Positions 1 to 10,921 are shown, counted from the stretch's first letter. The stretch is DNA of 64,000 nucleotides from Bacilli bacterium (GCA_012838505.1 DUPD01000020.1:1-64000), one strand, 5' to 3'. The notes: generated by a model not told the origin, from the letters alone. Program-made: numbers and translations.

Positions 1-49
1 AAATAATTTATCCTTTTTTCATTCATTCTCTGTTCTTTTCTTGTAGCCA

Positions 50-150
50 CGTGATAAATCCCCCTTAAATATTAATATAATAACACCATTGTTAGTTATA
101 TTATAACATTAATGTAATATTAAGGGGTCGTTTTTTCGATATTTATCACG
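50..150. repeat. Imperfect 100-bp palindrome
   Basis: The ends CGTGATAAAT (50-59) and ATTTATCACG (141-150) are exact inverted repeats. Inside them a second pair of arms, CCCCTTAAATATTAAT and its near complement ending TAATATTAAGGGG, forms a long AT-rich stem. On the plus strand the stem is followed by TCGTTTTTTCG, so it could end a gene entering from the left. The outer arms are not explained by a terminator. No transposase is nearby. It lies just downstream of tdk. Confidence 0.5.
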
Positions 151-165
151 AAGAATTTTTACTCT

Positions 166-759
166 TCATAGCTGTATTTTATATTTGTAGTCAGGTTTGT
201 TCGGCACTTGATGACATTTCCTGCATCGTGGCTCATAGGATTCTGCCGCTCCAATTTTAATAATCGGATCATCATAATTTGCTGGTTTTCCATCAATCAG
301 TCGTTGCGTTCTGCTCGCATCTGCACCACATTGTGGACAAATCGCATTTAGTTTTGTGACCGATTCACTTAGTGCCATCAATTCTGGCATGACGCCAAAC
401 GGCTCACCGCGAAAATTCGTATCAAGTCCAGCGAGGATCACACGATAACCTTGATCCGCAAGTTGACTGACGAGATCAACGATTTCTTTTTCAAAAAATT
501 GCACCTCATCAATTCCGACAACATCAATTGTTGGGGTGAGTTTTTCAATAATATCCGTTAATGATTTGACTGGGTGTGCGTTGATTGAATTGCCATTATG
601 TGTCATGATTGTCTCTTTCGAGTAGCGGTTGTCGATCGCGGGTTTGAAGACAATGATGTTTTGGTTGCCGTATTTTGCGCGGCGGATGCGACGAATCAGT
701 TCTTCGGATTTTCCGGAAAACATGCTGCCACAGATCAGTTCGATCGATCCTTGTTTCAT
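166..759 (-). CDS. tdk: Thymidine kinase
   Basis: This 197-residue type II thymidine kinase phosphorylates thymidine to dTMP in the cytoplasmic salvage pathway. The N-terminal P-loop [15 protein letters not shown], the later DEVQFF motif and a C-terminal zinc site (CPQCG and CRKCH) are all visible. The reading frame stays open for 70 more codons upstream, but that stretch lies over the terminator and the end of rpmE2. The ATG at 759 has a good ribosome site (GGAGG) and begins the conserved MKQGSIELI. It follows rpmE2, as in related Bacillaceae, but a terminator separates the two genes. Confidence 0.95.
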   Translation of the reverse strand: MKQGSIELICGSMFSGKSEELIRRIRRAKYGNQNIIVFKPAIDNRYSKETIMTHNGNSINAHPVKSLTDIIEKLTPTIDVVGIDEVQFFEKEIVDLVSQLADQGYRVILAGLDTNFRGEPFGVMPELMALSESVTKLNAICPQCGADASRTQRLIDGKPANYDDPIIKIGAAESYEPRCRKCHQVPNKPDYKYKIQL

Positions 760-790
760 CGTGTTCAGCCTCCATCTTGTTGTTGTTGGA

Positions 791-828
791 AAATAAAAAG
801 ACAGGCTCGCTTTAACGGTGGCCTGTCT
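791..828 (-). terminator. Terminator after rpmE2
   Basis: Read on the minus strand, the stem AGACAGGC/GCCTGTCT (821-828 with 799-806) is followed by TTTTATTTT. It sits between rpmE2 and tdk, so tdk must depend on read-through or on a weak promoter of its own. Confidence 0.8.
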
Positions 829-865
829 GAGTTTTAGACAGCCGGTGTGGCTGCCGTGATAGTTC

Positions 866-1111
866 TTAGTTAATGTTATATTTTTTCTTGAATCGATCAA
901 CACGGCCACCAGCAGTATCTGCTTTTTGCTTGCCTGTGTAGAACGGGTGAGATTCCGAGCTGATCTCAACGCGGATTAATGGATATGTGTTTCCATCTTC
1001 CCACTCGATTGTTTCTTCAGATTTTTTTGTTGATCCTGATAGAAACTTGTAGCCAGAGCTCGTATCTAGAAATACAACTTTTTGGTATTCTGGATGAATT
1101 TCGTTTTTCAT
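866..1111 (-). CDS. rpmE2: 50S ribosomal protein L31, type B
   Basis: This 81-residue L31 starts [12 protein letters not shown] and contains SHPFYTGKQ and a basic C-terminus. It has no cysteines, so it is the zinc-independent (type B) form, longer than the zinc-binding 66-residue form that B. subtilis keeps beside rho. The ATG at 1111 has AAGGAG nine bases upstream. A TTG three codons earlier is also in frame but lies too close to that ribosome site. A strong promoter (TTGCAT-17-TATAAT) precedes a leader of about 100 nt. Confidence 0.92.
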   Translation of the reverse strand: MKNEIHPEYQKVVFLDTSSGYKFLSGSTKKSEETIEWEDGNTYPLIRVEISSESHPFYTGKQKADTAGGRVDRFKKKYNIN

Positions 1112-1217
1112 GTGTTCCAACTCCTTTTGCCCTGCGTCTTTCGGAAACAGAGTTAATTTTGGCTAGCTTACAACAGCGGGTTAAACTGCTCCAAACTGCC
1201 TTTTTACATACTTTTTG

Positions 1218-1246
1218 ATTATACCAGTGTCAGATATACAATGCAA
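1218..1246 (-). promoter_or_regulatory. SigA-type promoter of rpmE2
   Basis: On the minus strand, TTGCAT (1246-1241) and TATAAT (1223-1218) are separated by exactly 17 bp. This gives a start near 1211 and a leader of about 100 nt before rpmE2, long enough for autogenous control, though none is proven. Confidence 0.65.
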
Positions 1247-1335
1247 CAGTTTTTTATGAAAAATTCACCTGCTCGTGGGGGAGGTTGTGTCGGAAAATAA
1301 TGGTGAGGTTGAAAAGTTGTTTGTATTTTGAACAG

Positions 1336-1515
1336 GTTGAGAACATTTCATCTAACTTGAGAGCAATTCGATCAACTTGAGAACATTTCATCTAACTTGA
1401 GAGCAATTCGATCAACTTGAGAGCAATTTCACTAACTTGAGAGCAAATCGATCAACTTGAGAACATTTCATCTAACTTGAGAGCAATTCGATCAACTTGA
1501 GAGCATTTCACCAAA
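1336..1515. repeat. 20-bp tandem array, nine units
   Basis: Nine head-to-tail units keep an exact 20-bp register. Two unit types, CTTGAGAACATTTCATCTAA and CTTGAGAGCAATTCGATCAA, alternate irregularly. The array ends a few bases from the stop codon of the NERD gene. There are no unique spacers and no cas genes. A period of 20 is not a multiple of three, so it does not encode a simple peptide repeat. Confidence 0.9.
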
Positions 1516-1523
1516 TCTGTGGA

Positions 1524-2483
1524 TTATTTTTTGTTTAAAATATTTAAATCATACTGAACTGCTTTTTTCCCTACAAGATTCACTGTTGGAAACCCTTTGA
1601 GCAAGCGATGGGTTAAACTTTTACACTCCACCCCCAACCACCTTCTTGCGGTGCGGTTGTTGATCGTTGGTTTGAATAATCTAGCGTAGTCACGGAGTGC
1701 TAAGTGATGCGCGGTTGGGTCGGATAGTCCGCAGGCTGGGCATGTCCAAGTTGCGAACGCACGGTGCATAAAAACTTTTCGACAACTGCGGCAGAGGATG
1801 CCTGGATTTAAGTCAGAAAGTTGAATTTGGTATTCTGCAATCAAATCAACTGCCAGCGGTTCGTGCAATTTCTTCAGTAATGTTTTCATTTGCTTGAGTT
1901 GGTGGTTGTTGTAGCACTGTTGGCGGGATTTTTCCAAAATATTATTGATGTGAAATGAGACTTCTTGGGCGACGATAACTTTTGTTGATGTGATTGATGG
2001 GTCGAGTTGGGTCGTGTTGTGTGTAAATGCGACGATTGGAACGATTGGTATAGGTGGGAATCCGTGGCGTCTGAGTATATAGTCGAGTTGTTGTTTTTGG
2101 ATTTCGACTTGGTTTTCCGGGTTGTCGAAGGTGACTAATTGATTCGAGTACTGCTGGAGATACTGGCCGTGTTGGTTTTTTGAGATTAATCCTTTGCGGT
2201 GCTTTGCTTCAATAATAAACAGGGTTTCTGGTGTGGCGATGAGGTGGTCAAGTTGGGTAAAAAATGTGCTGCCTTTGAGTCGGAGACCTGCGAAGTGTGT
2301 TACTTTTGGCAATCGAATAAATTCAAAATGATAACGGAGATTTTTTTCACCGAGGTAGCCGGCAAAATCTTTTCCTAACTGGGCCGCTAATTCTCGATAA
2401 GCTGGAAATGACGGTTTCAGTCGTGGTACAATCGCTTCTAATTGAAGTAATCGCTCGGTTTTTTTAACTAATTGATAGGTCAT
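1524..2483 (-). CDS. NERD domain protein with C-terminal zinc ribbon
   Basis: The 319-residue protein carries a nuclease-related domain around residues 35-160, with the hallmark FTQLDHLIATPETLFIIEAK (conserved D and E-x-K). A C-terminal zinc ribbon follows (CRSC, then CPAC about 15 residues later), with a short basic tail. NERD domains resemble Holliday-junction resolvases and are thought to act on DNA; the substrate here is unknown. It has its own ribosome site (AAAGGAATG). It lies between rho and rpmE2, which are adjacent in many relatives, so it may be an insertion in this lineage. Confidence 0.8.
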   Translation of the reverse strand: MTYQLVKKTERLLQLEAIVPRLKPSFPAYRELAAQLGKDFAGYLGEKNLRYHFEFIRLPKVTHFAGLRLKGSTFFTQLDHLIATPETLFIIEAKHRKGLISKNQHGQYLQQYSNQLVTFDNPENQVEIQKQQLDYILRRHGFPPIPIVPIVAFTHNTTQLDPSITSTKVIVAQEVSFHINNILEKSRQQCYNNHQLKQMKTLLKKLHEPLAVDLIAEYQIQLSDLNPGILCRSCRKVFMHRAFATWTCPACGLSDPTAHHLALRDYARLFKPTINNRTARRWLGVECKSLTHRLLKGFPTVNLVGKKAVQYDLNILNKK

Positions 2484-2516
2484 AATTTCATTCCTTTACT
2501 TAAAATTTTTATTAAA

Positions 2517-2546
2517 AACTCTCAACCCGCAAACAGGTTGAGAGTT
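2517..2546 (-). terminator. Terminator after rho
   Basis: Perfect stem AACTCTCAACC/GGTTGAGAGTT with loop TGTTTGCG on the minus strand, followed by TTTAATAAAAATTTT, directly after the rho stop codon. Confidence 0.85.
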
Positions 2547-2556
2547 ACAAAACAAA

Positions 2557-3837
2557 TTATGGTTTGATATTTTTTCGTTTCATTTCATCGATGGTTTGCT
2601 GATAAAAGTCTTCGTTCGATTTCGTGGAGCGAATTTTTTTCAAAAAGCGTTCGACGAAGTCTGGTGTGTCTTGCATTACTTTACGCATTGACCAAACAAT
2701 GTCGAGCTTCTCTTGTGAGATCAACAGCTCTTCTTTACGCGTGCCCGAACGCAACAGATCGATCGCTGGGAAAATTCGGCGTTGTGCGAGCTGGCGGTCG
2801 AGGTGAAGTTCAAGGTTACCGGTTCCTTTAAATTCCTCGTAAATCACGTCATCCATTCTTGAGCCTGTCTCAACTAACGCAGTTGCGAGAATCGTGAAGC
2901 TGCCACCTTCTTCAATGTTACGCGCTGCACCGAAGAAACGTTTTGGTCGGTGAAAAGCAGCTGGGTCGATCCCACCCGATAGCGTTCGCCCACTCGGCGG
3001 AATCACAAGGTTGTAAGCACGCGCCAATCTCGTAATACTATCCATCAGCACGACGACATCTTTTTTATGCTCTACTAACCGCATGGCGCGTTCTAAAACA
3101 AGTTCAGATACTTTAATGTGATTTTCTGGAACCTCATCAAACGTCGAGCTAACCACATCAACATCTGGGTGTACATGGCGTTCAATATCGGTCACTTCTT
3201 CAGGACGCTCGTCGACAAGGAGAATAATCAGCTTTACACCTGGATGATTTTTCGTGATGCTATTGGCAATCTCAGTCAAAAGCATCGTCTTACCCGCTTT
3301 TGGTGGTGCTACAATCAAACCACGTTGTCCGAATCCAACAGGTGAAATAATATCCATAATTCGAGTTGAGATTTCTTGAGGTTCTGTTTCAAGGCTCATC
3401 ATTTTATTTGGGTACAGAGGTGTCAAAGCTGGAAAATGGACACGCTCTTTAGCAAGCTCAGGATCTTCACCGTTCACCGCATCGACATGAAGCAACCCGT
3501 AATAACGCTCATTTTCTTTCGGCGGACGAACCTTGCCTGACACTTTATCACCATTGCGCAAATCAAATCGACGAATCTGCGAAGCCGAAATATAAATATC
3601 CTCAGCACTCGGCGAATAATTGATCGGCCTTAAAAAACCAAACCCCTCTGACGGAATGATTTCCAAAATACCATCCATAAATAAATAACCACTCTTTTCA
3701 GCCTGCGCCTTCAGGATTGAAAAGATCAGCTCCCGCTTCGTTAATTTTGCATAGTAAGATACCTTAAATTCCCTAGCCTTATCGTAGAGATCTTTTAAAG
3801 TAAGCTCCTCTAATTGTGAAATTGTTACTTCCGACAC
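2557..3837 (-). CDS. rho: Transcription termination factor Rho
   Basis: The 426-residue protein is a hexameric RNA helicase that terminates untranslated transcripts. An N-terminal helical domain is followed by a cold-shock-like RNA-binding domain ([10 protein letters not shown]). Then come the Walker A loop [10 protein letters not shown] near residue 180, the Walker B segment and the C-terminal [10 protein letters not shown]-type region. Length and ends match B. subtilis Rho (427 residues). The start is GTG (3837) with AGGTG upstream. About 270 bp separate it from murA, which has its own terminator. Confidence 0.97.
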   Translation of the reverse strand: MSEVTISQLEELTLKDLYDKAREFKVSYYAKLTKRELIFSILKAQAEKSGYLFMDGILEIIPSEGFGFLRPINYSPSAEDIYISASQIRRFDLRNGDKVSGKVRPPKENERYYGLLHVDAVNGEDPELAKERVHFPALTPLYPNKMMSLETEPQEISTRIMDIISPVGFGQRGLIVAPPKAGKTMLLTEIANSITKNHPGVKLIILLVDERPEEVTDIERHVHPDVDVVSSTFDEVPENHIKVSELVLERAMRLVEHKKDVVVLMDSITRLARAYNLVIPPSGRTLSGGIDPAAFHRPKRFFGAARNIEEGGSFTILATALVETGSRMDDVIYEEFKGTGNLELHLDRQLAQRRIFPAIDLLRSGTRKEELLISQEKLDIVWSMRKVMQDTPDFVERFLKKIRSTKSNEDFYQQTIDEMKRKNIKP

Positions 3838-4059
3838 GTGATCATCACACCTATTCTTTAATTTAATTTTATTTTAAAAATTGGGAAAATAATTTCAGAA
3901 GATTTTATTGAATGACTTCAGAAGTATGCGGTAGATATTTTTATCGTACTCCTTTTTGAAAAAATTTTCAACCGCTTTTGTGAAATAATGACCATTTGGT
4001 GGTGTTTCCTCCGCTTGATCGTGGATTTTTAGACATACCTTAACAAGTACGGAGCTAAT

Positions 4060-4103
4060 TTTAACAAAAATAATGCGAACACCCTAAGTTGGACATTCGC
4101 ATT
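4060..4103 (-). terminator. Terminator after murA
   Basis: On the minus strand the stem AATGCGAA/TTCGCATT is followed by TATTTTTGTTAAAA, just past the murA stop codon. Confidence 0.75.
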
Positions 4104-4109
4104 AGTCGT

Positions 4110-5393
4110 TTAATTTTGGGTTTGGCTCAGTTCTTCTTCAGTGACGGTCTCTTTCCAAATCTTTGCACCGAGGTTGGCCAATTTATCAGTTAAGTTTTCA
4201 TAGCCACGCTCAATATGTTCAACACCAGTAATTTCTGTGATTCCTTCTGCCATCAGGCCCGCAATGATCAGCGAGGCGCCGGCACGAAGGTCAGAAGCGC
4301 GGACTTTAGCTCCTTGAAGTTTTGTCGGACCATAGACGATTGCGCTTGATCCCTCAACTTTAATTTTTGCGTTCATCCGTCTAAGTTCGTCTGCATGCTT
4401 AAAACGCGCACTATAAATCGTATCTGTGATAATCGATGTGCCTTCAGCTTTTGTTAGTAATGCAGTAAATGGTTGTTGCAAGTCTGTTGCAAAACCTGGA
4501 TAGACAAGTGTTTTAATATCAACAGCAGTCAGGTTATCTGACTTGCGAACACGTAGGTGCTCTTCACCTTCTTCGATATCGACACCCATCTCACGTAATT
4601 TTGCAATGACTGGTTCTAAGTGCTGCGGAATCACGTTGTCGATTAAAACATCTTCACCTAAAGCGGCTGCTAAGATCGTATATGTTCCGGCCTCAATTCG
4701 ATCAGGAATAATTGTGTGCGTACAACCAGACAATGTATCAACGCCTTCGATTCGAATCACGTCGGTTCCTGCCCCTTTGATTTTCGCACCCATACTTGTT
4801 AGAAGTGTGGCCACATCAATAATTTCCGGCTCACGAGCAGCATTTTCAATGACTGTTTTTCCTTTTGCTCGAACAGCAGCAAGCATAATATTAATTGTTG
4901 CCCCAACACTAACGACGTCAAGATAAATTCTAGCACCGATTAATTCATCAGCACGGAGATAAATTGCTCCTTGTTCGTTGGTGACTTTTGCGCCAAGTGC
5001 TTCAAAGCCTTTAATATGTTGATCGATTGGACGCGGGCCAATGTGACAACCACCTGGTAGCCCAATGACGGCACGTTTAAAACGACCGAGCATTGCGCCC
5101 ATAAAATAATAAGATGCACGGAGTTTTTTTACTTTGCCGTTTGGTAATGGCATTGAGGTCATTTTTGTTGGGTCGATATGTACGGTACTGCCGTCGCGTG
5201 TGACTGTACCGCCGATTTCTTCAATTAATTCGCTTAAAATCAAAATGTCTGAAATATCAGGCAGGCCTTCAATACTGACTTCAGAGTCTGCCAGGATTGT
5301 TGCTGGTAGCAGTGCGACTGCGCTGTTTTTTGCTCCACCAATTTTTACCGTTCCCTTTAAAGGTGTACCACCTTCTACAAATAATTTATTCAT
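4110..5393 (-). CDS. murA: UDP-N-acetylglucosamine 1-carboxyvinyltransferase
   Basis: This enzyme transfers enolpyruvate from PEP to UDP-GlcNAc, the first committed step of peptidoglycan synthesis. At 427 residues it has the family length. The N-terminal substrate motif GGAKNSAVA and the catalytic loop [13 protein letters not shown] with its cysteine (the fosfomycin target) are intact. The ATG at 5393 (MNKLFVEGG) fits the family better than an in-frame start five codons earlier. Its place between fba and rho matches the murZ (murAB) copy of B. subtilis. Confidence 0.96.
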   Translation of the reverse strand: MNKLFVEGGTPLKGTVKIGGAKNSAVALLPATILADSEVSIEGLPDISDILILSELIEEIGGTVTRDGSTVHIDPTKMTSMPLPNGKVKKLRASYYFMGAMLGRFKRAVIGLPGGCHIGPRPIDQHIKGFEALGAKVTNEQGAIYLRADELIGARIYLDVVSVGATINIMLAAVRAKGKTVIENAAREPEIIDVATLLTSMGAKIKGAGTDVIRIEGVDTLSGCTHTIIPDRIEAGTYTILAAALGEDVLIDNVIPQHLEPVIAKLREMGVDIEEGEEHLRVRKSDNLTAVDIKTLVYPGFATDLQQPFTALLTKAEGTSIITDTIYSARFKHADELRRMNAKIKVEGSSAIVYGPTKLQGAKVRASDLRAGASLIIAGLMAEGITEITGVEHIERGYENLTDKLANLGAKIWKETVTEEELSQTQN

Positions 5394-5609
5394 AATCGAT
5401 AGCCTCACTTTTTATAGTTGTCGTCTCGTTTCGTTACTTATAGTGTATACGTTCTTGTCGCTTTGATTCGTGGATTTAATCTTCTGTTTAAAACATTATG
5501 TGATTGTCTTATGTGAACTAAAATTACTTATTCTTCTTCATTATACAAATAAATTGCTTATGTATCCAGTTTATTTTAAAATAAACTGTTTTATAACAGG
5601 GCTATGATG

Positions 5610-5653
5610 AAAAAGGAGCTGTCACAAAAGCAATTCACTTTTATAACAACTCC
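5610..5653 (-). terminator. Terminator after fbaA
   Basis: Read on the minus strand, a 16-bp imperfect stem (GGAGTTGTTATAAAAG with CTTTTGTGACAGCTCC) is followed by TTTTTC. Confidence 0.8.
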
Positions 5654-5694
5654 GGTTATTTCAATCGACTATATATGACTTATGACAGTTAAAC

Positions 5695-6549
5695 TTACGC
5701 TTTGTTTGAAGAACCAAACTCACGCATTTTACCAATAACTGATTCTTTGATTGCATCGCGAGAAGGTCCTAGGTATTTACGTGGGTCAATCATTTCTGGA
5801 TTAGCTTTTAAAACTTCACGTACAACTTTAGTTTGTTGGATTTGGTTTTCAGTGTTGACATTAATTTTTGCTGTTCCGAAAGAAATTGCTTTTTGAATAT
5901 CTTTTAATGGAATACCTGTTCCACCATGTAATACTAGTGGTACACCAGTTGCAGCTCCGATTTCTTCCATCTCTTTAAATCCTAAGTTTGGCTCACCTTT
6001 GTAAGTTCCATGAACAGAACCAAGTGCTGGAGCTAACGTGTCGATACCTGTACGTTCTACTAGCTCTTGACATTCTTTAGGGTCTGCATACATAACGTCA
6101 CCTACAACGCCATCTTCTTCTCCACCAACGATTCCTAGCTCAGCTTCTACAGAAACGCCGTGTAAGTGAGCAAGCTCAACAACTTTTGAAGTTGTTGCAA
6201 CGTTCTCTTCAAACGGATCTTGTGATGCGTCAATCATTACTGATGTAAAACCAGCGTGGATTGCTTTTGCACACTCATCAAAGCTTGAACCGTGATCTAA
6301 GTGAATTGCGATTGGAACAGTCGTTCCTTGCGCTTCCATTACTGCTGTTACCATTGCAACGACTACATTGTAGCCACCCATGTAACGAGCTGCACCTTCA
6401 GAAACACCTAAAATTGCTGGAGATTTTTCCTCTTCTGCTGCTTGTAAAATAGCTTGGACATATTCTAAGTTGTTAATGTTAAATTGTCCAACAGCGTATT
6501 TTCCTGCTTTTGCATCTTGAAGCATTTGCGTCATTGATACTAATGCCAT
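5695..6549 (-). CDS. fbaA: Fructose-bisphosphate aldolase, class II
   Basis: The 284-residue enzyme cleaves fructose 1,6-bisphosphate to DHAP and glyceraldehyde 3-phosphate. The class II zinc ligands are visible in HLDHGSS, in the VEAELG segment and in the later LHGGTGIP and SVHGTYKG motifs. The ribosome site AGGAGG precedes ATG at 6549. It lies between murA and spo0F as in B. subtilis, but glpX and tal, which B. subtilis has in this stretch, are absent. Confidence 0.97.
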   Translation of the reverse strand: MALVSMTQMLQDAKAGKYAVGQFNINNLEYVQAILQAAEEEKSPAILGVSEGAARYMGGYNVVVAMVTAVMEAQGTTVPIAIHLDHGSSFDECAKAIHAGFTSVMIDASQDPFEENVATTSKVVELAHLHGVSVEAELGIVGGEEDGVVGDVMYADPKECQELVERTGIDTLAPALGSVHGTYKGEPNLGFKEMEEIGAATGVPLVLHGGTGIPLKDIQKAISFGTAKINVNTENQIQQTKVVREVLKANPEMIDPRKYLGPSRDAIKESVIGKMREFGSSNKA

Positions 6550-6706
6550 GAATTGTTCCTCCTAAGAATTAAGAAATTATTGATTCATATTTTTGCATGT
6601 TCAATTAAAATTGAACACACTTCTATATCCAGTCAAAAAAGTTCATTGATTGGCTACTCTAATAGCATACCAATTTCAATGAAGTCGTGCAATAGAACTA
6701 CTAAAA

Positions 6707-6720
6707 TGTAAGCGATTACG
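6707..6720. promoter_or_regulatory. cre-like site upstream of fbaA
   Basis: TGTAAGCGATTACG matches the CcpA operator consensus TGWAANCGNTNWCA at all but the last base. It lies about 160 bp upstream of fbaA and 75 bp past the end of spo0F, which would fit an activating role for CcpA. This is a pattern match only. Confidence 0.35.
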
Positions 6721-6794
6721 TCATAAAACTTTAACAATTTAATTTGCTCTAAAGTTAAATGTCGGATTTTATGGGATATATAGGTAATTTGTCG

Positions 6795-7160
6795 TTAGTT
6801 ATTTTCCAATAATTGATTAATTGTGTTTTTTGCTTCGACAATATTAAATGGTTTAGAAAAATAAGCTTTGACTGTTTTCAATTTTTCAGCCGTTAATTTT
6901 ACTGATTCGATCAAACCACTCATGATGATCGTTGGAATTTCATATCCTTTTTCTTCGAGTAGTTCAATGATTTCTGTCCCGCTTTTGATTGGTAGTTGCT
7001 GATCGATAATGATTAGGTCGGGTTGGTTATTTTCTATTTCTGCAATTGCACTTATTCCGTCTTCAAAACTTTTTGCATGATAACCTTCGTTGCGAATAAT
7101 TTCTTCAAGTAATAGTCGAATGCCTCTATGGTCGTCAATAATCAATACTGTTTTAGTCAC
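6795..7160 (-). CDS. spo0F: Sporulation phosphorelay response regulator Spo0F
   Basis: A single receiver domain of 121 residues with no output domain. It relays phosphate from sporulation kinases to Spo0B. The acidic pair in VLIIDDHRGIR, the phospho-acceptor aspartate in LIIIDQQLP, the switch serine in IIMSG and the lysine in FSKPF are all present. The GTG at 7160 is preferred because GGGGGG sits eight bases upstream; an in-frame ATG five codons earlier would bury that site. The position between fba and pyrG is the classical spo0F locus and supports a spore former. Confidence 0.9.
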   Translation of the reverse strand: MTKTVLIIDDHRGIRLLLEEIIRNEGYHAKSFEDGISAIAEIENNQPDLIIIDQQLPIKSGTEIIELLEEKGYEIPTIIMSGLIESVKLTAEKLKTVKAYFSKPFNIVEAKNTINQLLENN

Positions 7161-7292
7161 ATGTTTTCCCCCCATCTCTTCATGTTATACAAAATTTTAT
7201 CTTTCTGTGGGTGTTAATGTATTTTTACAGTAACTAAACTTGAAAATTGGATCATGTTATGCTCGATCTTCTTCACGTAATATGTATAAATG

Positions 7293-7331
7293 AAAAGTGA
7301 TGAATGGTGTTCATTTTCATTCATCACTTTT
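7293..7331 (-). terminator. Terminator after pyrG
   Basis: Stem of 14 bp, AAAAGTGATGAATG with CATTCATCACTTTT, immediately past the pyrG stop. The T-tract on the minus strand is weak (TTTTCATTTA). Confidence 0.6.
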
Positions 7332-7337
7332 ATATGA

Positions 7338-8939
<1,602 letters not shown>

Positions 8940-9046
8940 TTATCTCGCTCCCTTTTCATAAAAAATACTTATCTACTTGTAGATTATCCAAGCAGAACGG
9001 TTATATGTTTGTTAAATACTCTACGCTTAAGCATAAAAAACAAAAA

Positions 9047-9098
9047 CGTCCCCCTGAATCAGGGGGACGCATAAATTTAAAATCTTTTTGTAGAGCCC
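9047..9098 (-). promoter_or_regulatory. pyrG leader attenuator (CTP-sensing)
   Basis: The predicted transcript starts GGGCTCT at 9098. About 30 nt later comes the stem CGTCCCCCTGA/TCAGGGGGACG (9069-9047), followed by GTTTTTGTTTTTT. In B. subtilis low CTP makes RNA polymerase stutter at GGGC and add extra Gs; the poly-G start pairs with the C-rich terminator arm and prevents termination. Here the CCCCC run of the 5' arm would be the pairing partner. Mechanism inferred from matching architecture. Confidence 0.8.
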
Positions 9099-9105
9099 AA
9101 ATAAA

Positions 9106-9134
9106 ATTTTACTCATAGAGGTGATAAAAGTCAA
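9106..9134 (-). promoter_or_regulatory. SigA-type promoter of pyrG
   Basis: On the minus strand TTGACT (9134-9129), a 17-bp spacer, TAAAAT (9111-9106), then seven bases to the GGGC start at 9098. Confidence 0.8.
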
Positions 9135-9183
9135 GAGCTTGATCGGTTAACTTTTAAAATAAAATTGTTAATCAAGTTGAGTT

Positions 9184-9741
9184 TTAGCTCTCGTACTCAT
9201 CATCGTCGTCTTCTTCATCATCCAAGTCATCATCTTCGTCGTCATCGTCATACTCGTCATCAAAGTCATCTTCATCGATGAGATCATCGCTTAAAGTTAT
9301 CGTGTCTTCACCGTCATCATCAACTGAATTTTTATAAGCAGCTTCAACGATGTCGAGTGGGACTTCAGTTAAGTCATCTTCGTCATGATCATCGATTGAT
9401 GGTTCATCGTCTTCTTTTTTGGTGGCTTTCTTTTTCTTTTTGCGTTTGACTGGTTGTGTTTCAGTTTGAATAATTTCATCAATTTGTTCAACTGAGTACC
9501 AGCTTTTCAGGCCCCATTCGCCTGCTCCTAGAGTTAAGAAGCGTCCGTCTAGGTTGAGATCTGTGTAAAATAGGGCTAGGTATGTTTGTCTTTCTGATGC
9601 TGAATAGCCTTTTAAATCGGCGACTTGATCAAATATGTCTCTATAGTTCAGCGCTTTGTTTGTTTTTTCTAAAACGATCAAGGCTAGTTCGATCATTGAG
9701 TATTCTTGTAAATTGTCACGGTTTGTGTTAGCTATAGACAC
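9184..9741 (-). CDS. rpoE: RNA polymerase delta subunit
   Basis: Delta is a Gram-positive RNA polymerase subunit that promotes enzyme recycling and open-complex selectivity. The 185-residue protein has the folded N-terminal domain (LALFYTDLNLDGRFLTLG, WGLKSWYSV), then a short lysine-rich stretch and a long disordered Asp/Glu tail, exactly the family architecture. The GTG at 9741 has AAGGGAG eight bases upstream. An ATG 15 codons earlier is in frame, but its extra residues are atypical and would overlap that ribosome site. Confidence 0.95.
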   Translation of the reverse strand: MSIANTNRDNLQEYSMIELALIVLEKTNKALNYRDIFDQVADLKGYSASERQTYLALFYTDLNLDGRFLTLGAGEWGLKSWYSVEQIDEIIQTETQPVKRKKKKKATKKEDDEPSIDDHDEDDLTEVPLDIVEAAYKNSVDDDGEDTITLSDDLIDEDDFDDEYDDDDEDDDLDDEEDDDDEYES

Positions 9742-9902
9742 CGTTTTTTGCACTCCCTTTGAATAAGTATTCGGTTTGTTTATCATGCGTTTTTTTCAAT
9801 CACATGAGTCCATCATTGGTACATTATATGAGTATGCTATTAAAAATGCAATATATCTCTTTTAAATCAACTTTGCATTTAAAAATATCAGAGCATCGTA
9901 CC

Positions 9903-10033
9903 GGTGATTTCACTACAGGTGGATGCTTTCCGTGGGGATGGCTTCAGCTAACTTTTGTAGCAAAAACCGCTACAAAAGTGGATCTTCCGCTCATCCGATT
10001 CCCACTGGAGTCACCACCTTCCGTTCAATCACC
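9903..10033. repeat. Dispersed structured element, copy 1
   Basis: One of four intergenic copies (see also 15297, 36826, 51181). Nested stems: outer GGTGAT/ATCACC and AGGTGG/CCACCT, then GTGGG/CCCAC, GGATG/CATCC, and a central hairpin ACTTTTGTAGC (9951-9961) with GCTACAAAAGT (9969-9979). Conserved unpaired blocks CAGCTAAC and GTGGATCTTC flank the central hairpin. It lies in a 330-bp gap between the rpoE promoter region and the P-loop kinase. No open reading frame with a ribosome site covers it. Confidence 0.8.
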
Positions 10034-10074
10034 TAGTTAGCATAAACACCATCATCTATTAGATAATTTAAGTT

Positions 10075-10662
10075 TTATTTATTTATAAATGTAATTAGGT
10101 TTGTGACTTTTTCTTGGGTTAGTGGGCCTGAGTTGTCGAAGACTAGGATGTTTTCTTCTGGGATGTCCCAGTTGATTTCTGGGACGAAGTTGACGCGTGT
10201 TTCGTATTGATCCCAATTTTCAAGTTTCCATGTGTCTCTATCTGTACCTCGTTGTTCGATGCGTTTGCGTTGTTGTTCGATATCTTGTAGTGTCACGACG
10301 ACAACTTTGACATCGACTTCTGCTTTCGTTTTAGCTGATTCTTTGAGTAAGTTCTCTAAGTATTGTTTGTTTTTTAGTTCTGCAGTAAATGGTGAAATCA
10401 TAAAGACATTTTGTCCAACTCGCAGGTTTTCAATACAAATATCTAGTGTTGTATCGTATTCTAAATCGCGTAGATTGTCTTTGTAAAATTGTGAATCTCG
10501 GTCATCTGGGTCTAACCCTTGTTGTTCAAGGAACTTTTCAACAAAGCGACCTCCAACTGTATCTCGATCTAAAAATGCGTTTGGAATTTTAGCTGCAGCT
10601 TTCTCTGCTACTGTTGTTTTTCCTGTCCCCGCCACGCCCACGAAATAAACTAACTTTTGCAT
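10075..10662 (-). CDS. P-loop ATPase/kinase of unknown substrate
   Basis: A 195-residue protein with an N-terminal Walker A loop (YFVGVAGTGKTT) and a mid-protein basic segment (KRIEQRGTDRD), which resembles the lid of small-molecule kinases of the AAA_33 group. It probably phosphorylates a metabolite, nucleotide or tRNA-like substrate; which one cannot be read from the sequence. The ATG at 10662 with GAGGTG upstream is chosen over one eight codons earlier. It sits alone between rpoE and argS, where relatives carry the acyl-CoA dehydrogenase gene acdA. Confidence 0.75.
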   Translation of the reverse strand: MQKLVYFVGVAGTGKTTVAEKAAAKIPNAFLDRDTVGGRFVEKFLEQQGLDPDDRDSQFYKDNLRDLEYDTTLDICIENLRVGQNVFMISPFTAELKNKQYLENLLKESAKTKAEVDVKVVVVTLQDIEQQRKRIEQRGTDRDTWKLENWDQYETRVNFVPEINWDIPEENILVFDNSGPLTQEKVTNLITFINK

Positions 10663-10890
10663 CCTTCTACACCTCATTTTTAACATTTTCTTATATGGTA
10701 CCGTATCAACTAGAAAATTGCACGATAATTATTGGTTAAGACTTATTCTTTAGATTTTTTACTGATTTTTATTAAGAAAACAGCGACTCTCTGATCAGTT
10801 GATTCAAGCGTTCGGTTTTTGTTTGATCATTTGATTGAGTCTTTTTGAGCTTAGGAGCATACCGATAGCTAATGTGATTTTTTCCAGTGA

Positions 10891-10917
10891 AAAACCGAGC
10901 TAGATTCGCTCGGTTTT
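10891..10917 (-). terminator. Terminator after argS
   Basis: Stem AAAACCGAGC/GCTCGGTTTT a few bases past the argS stop codon, followed on the minus strand by a short T-rich stretch. Confidence 0.7.
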
Positions 10918-10921
10918 ATAA

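Noticed and set aside
760-969. 70-codon N-terminal extension of thymidine kinase
   Set aside because: It crosses the rpmE2 terminator and overlaps rpmE2 on the same strand; the family start and ribosome site are at 759.
1336-1515. CRISPR array
   Set aside because: The units are contiguous with no unique spacers, only 20 bp long, and there are no cas genes in the window. The same holds for the arrays at 32461 and 42801.
9759-10040. 93-codon frame before the P-loop kinase
   Set aside because: It overlaps the rpoE 5' region and dispersed element copy 1; no family resemblance.
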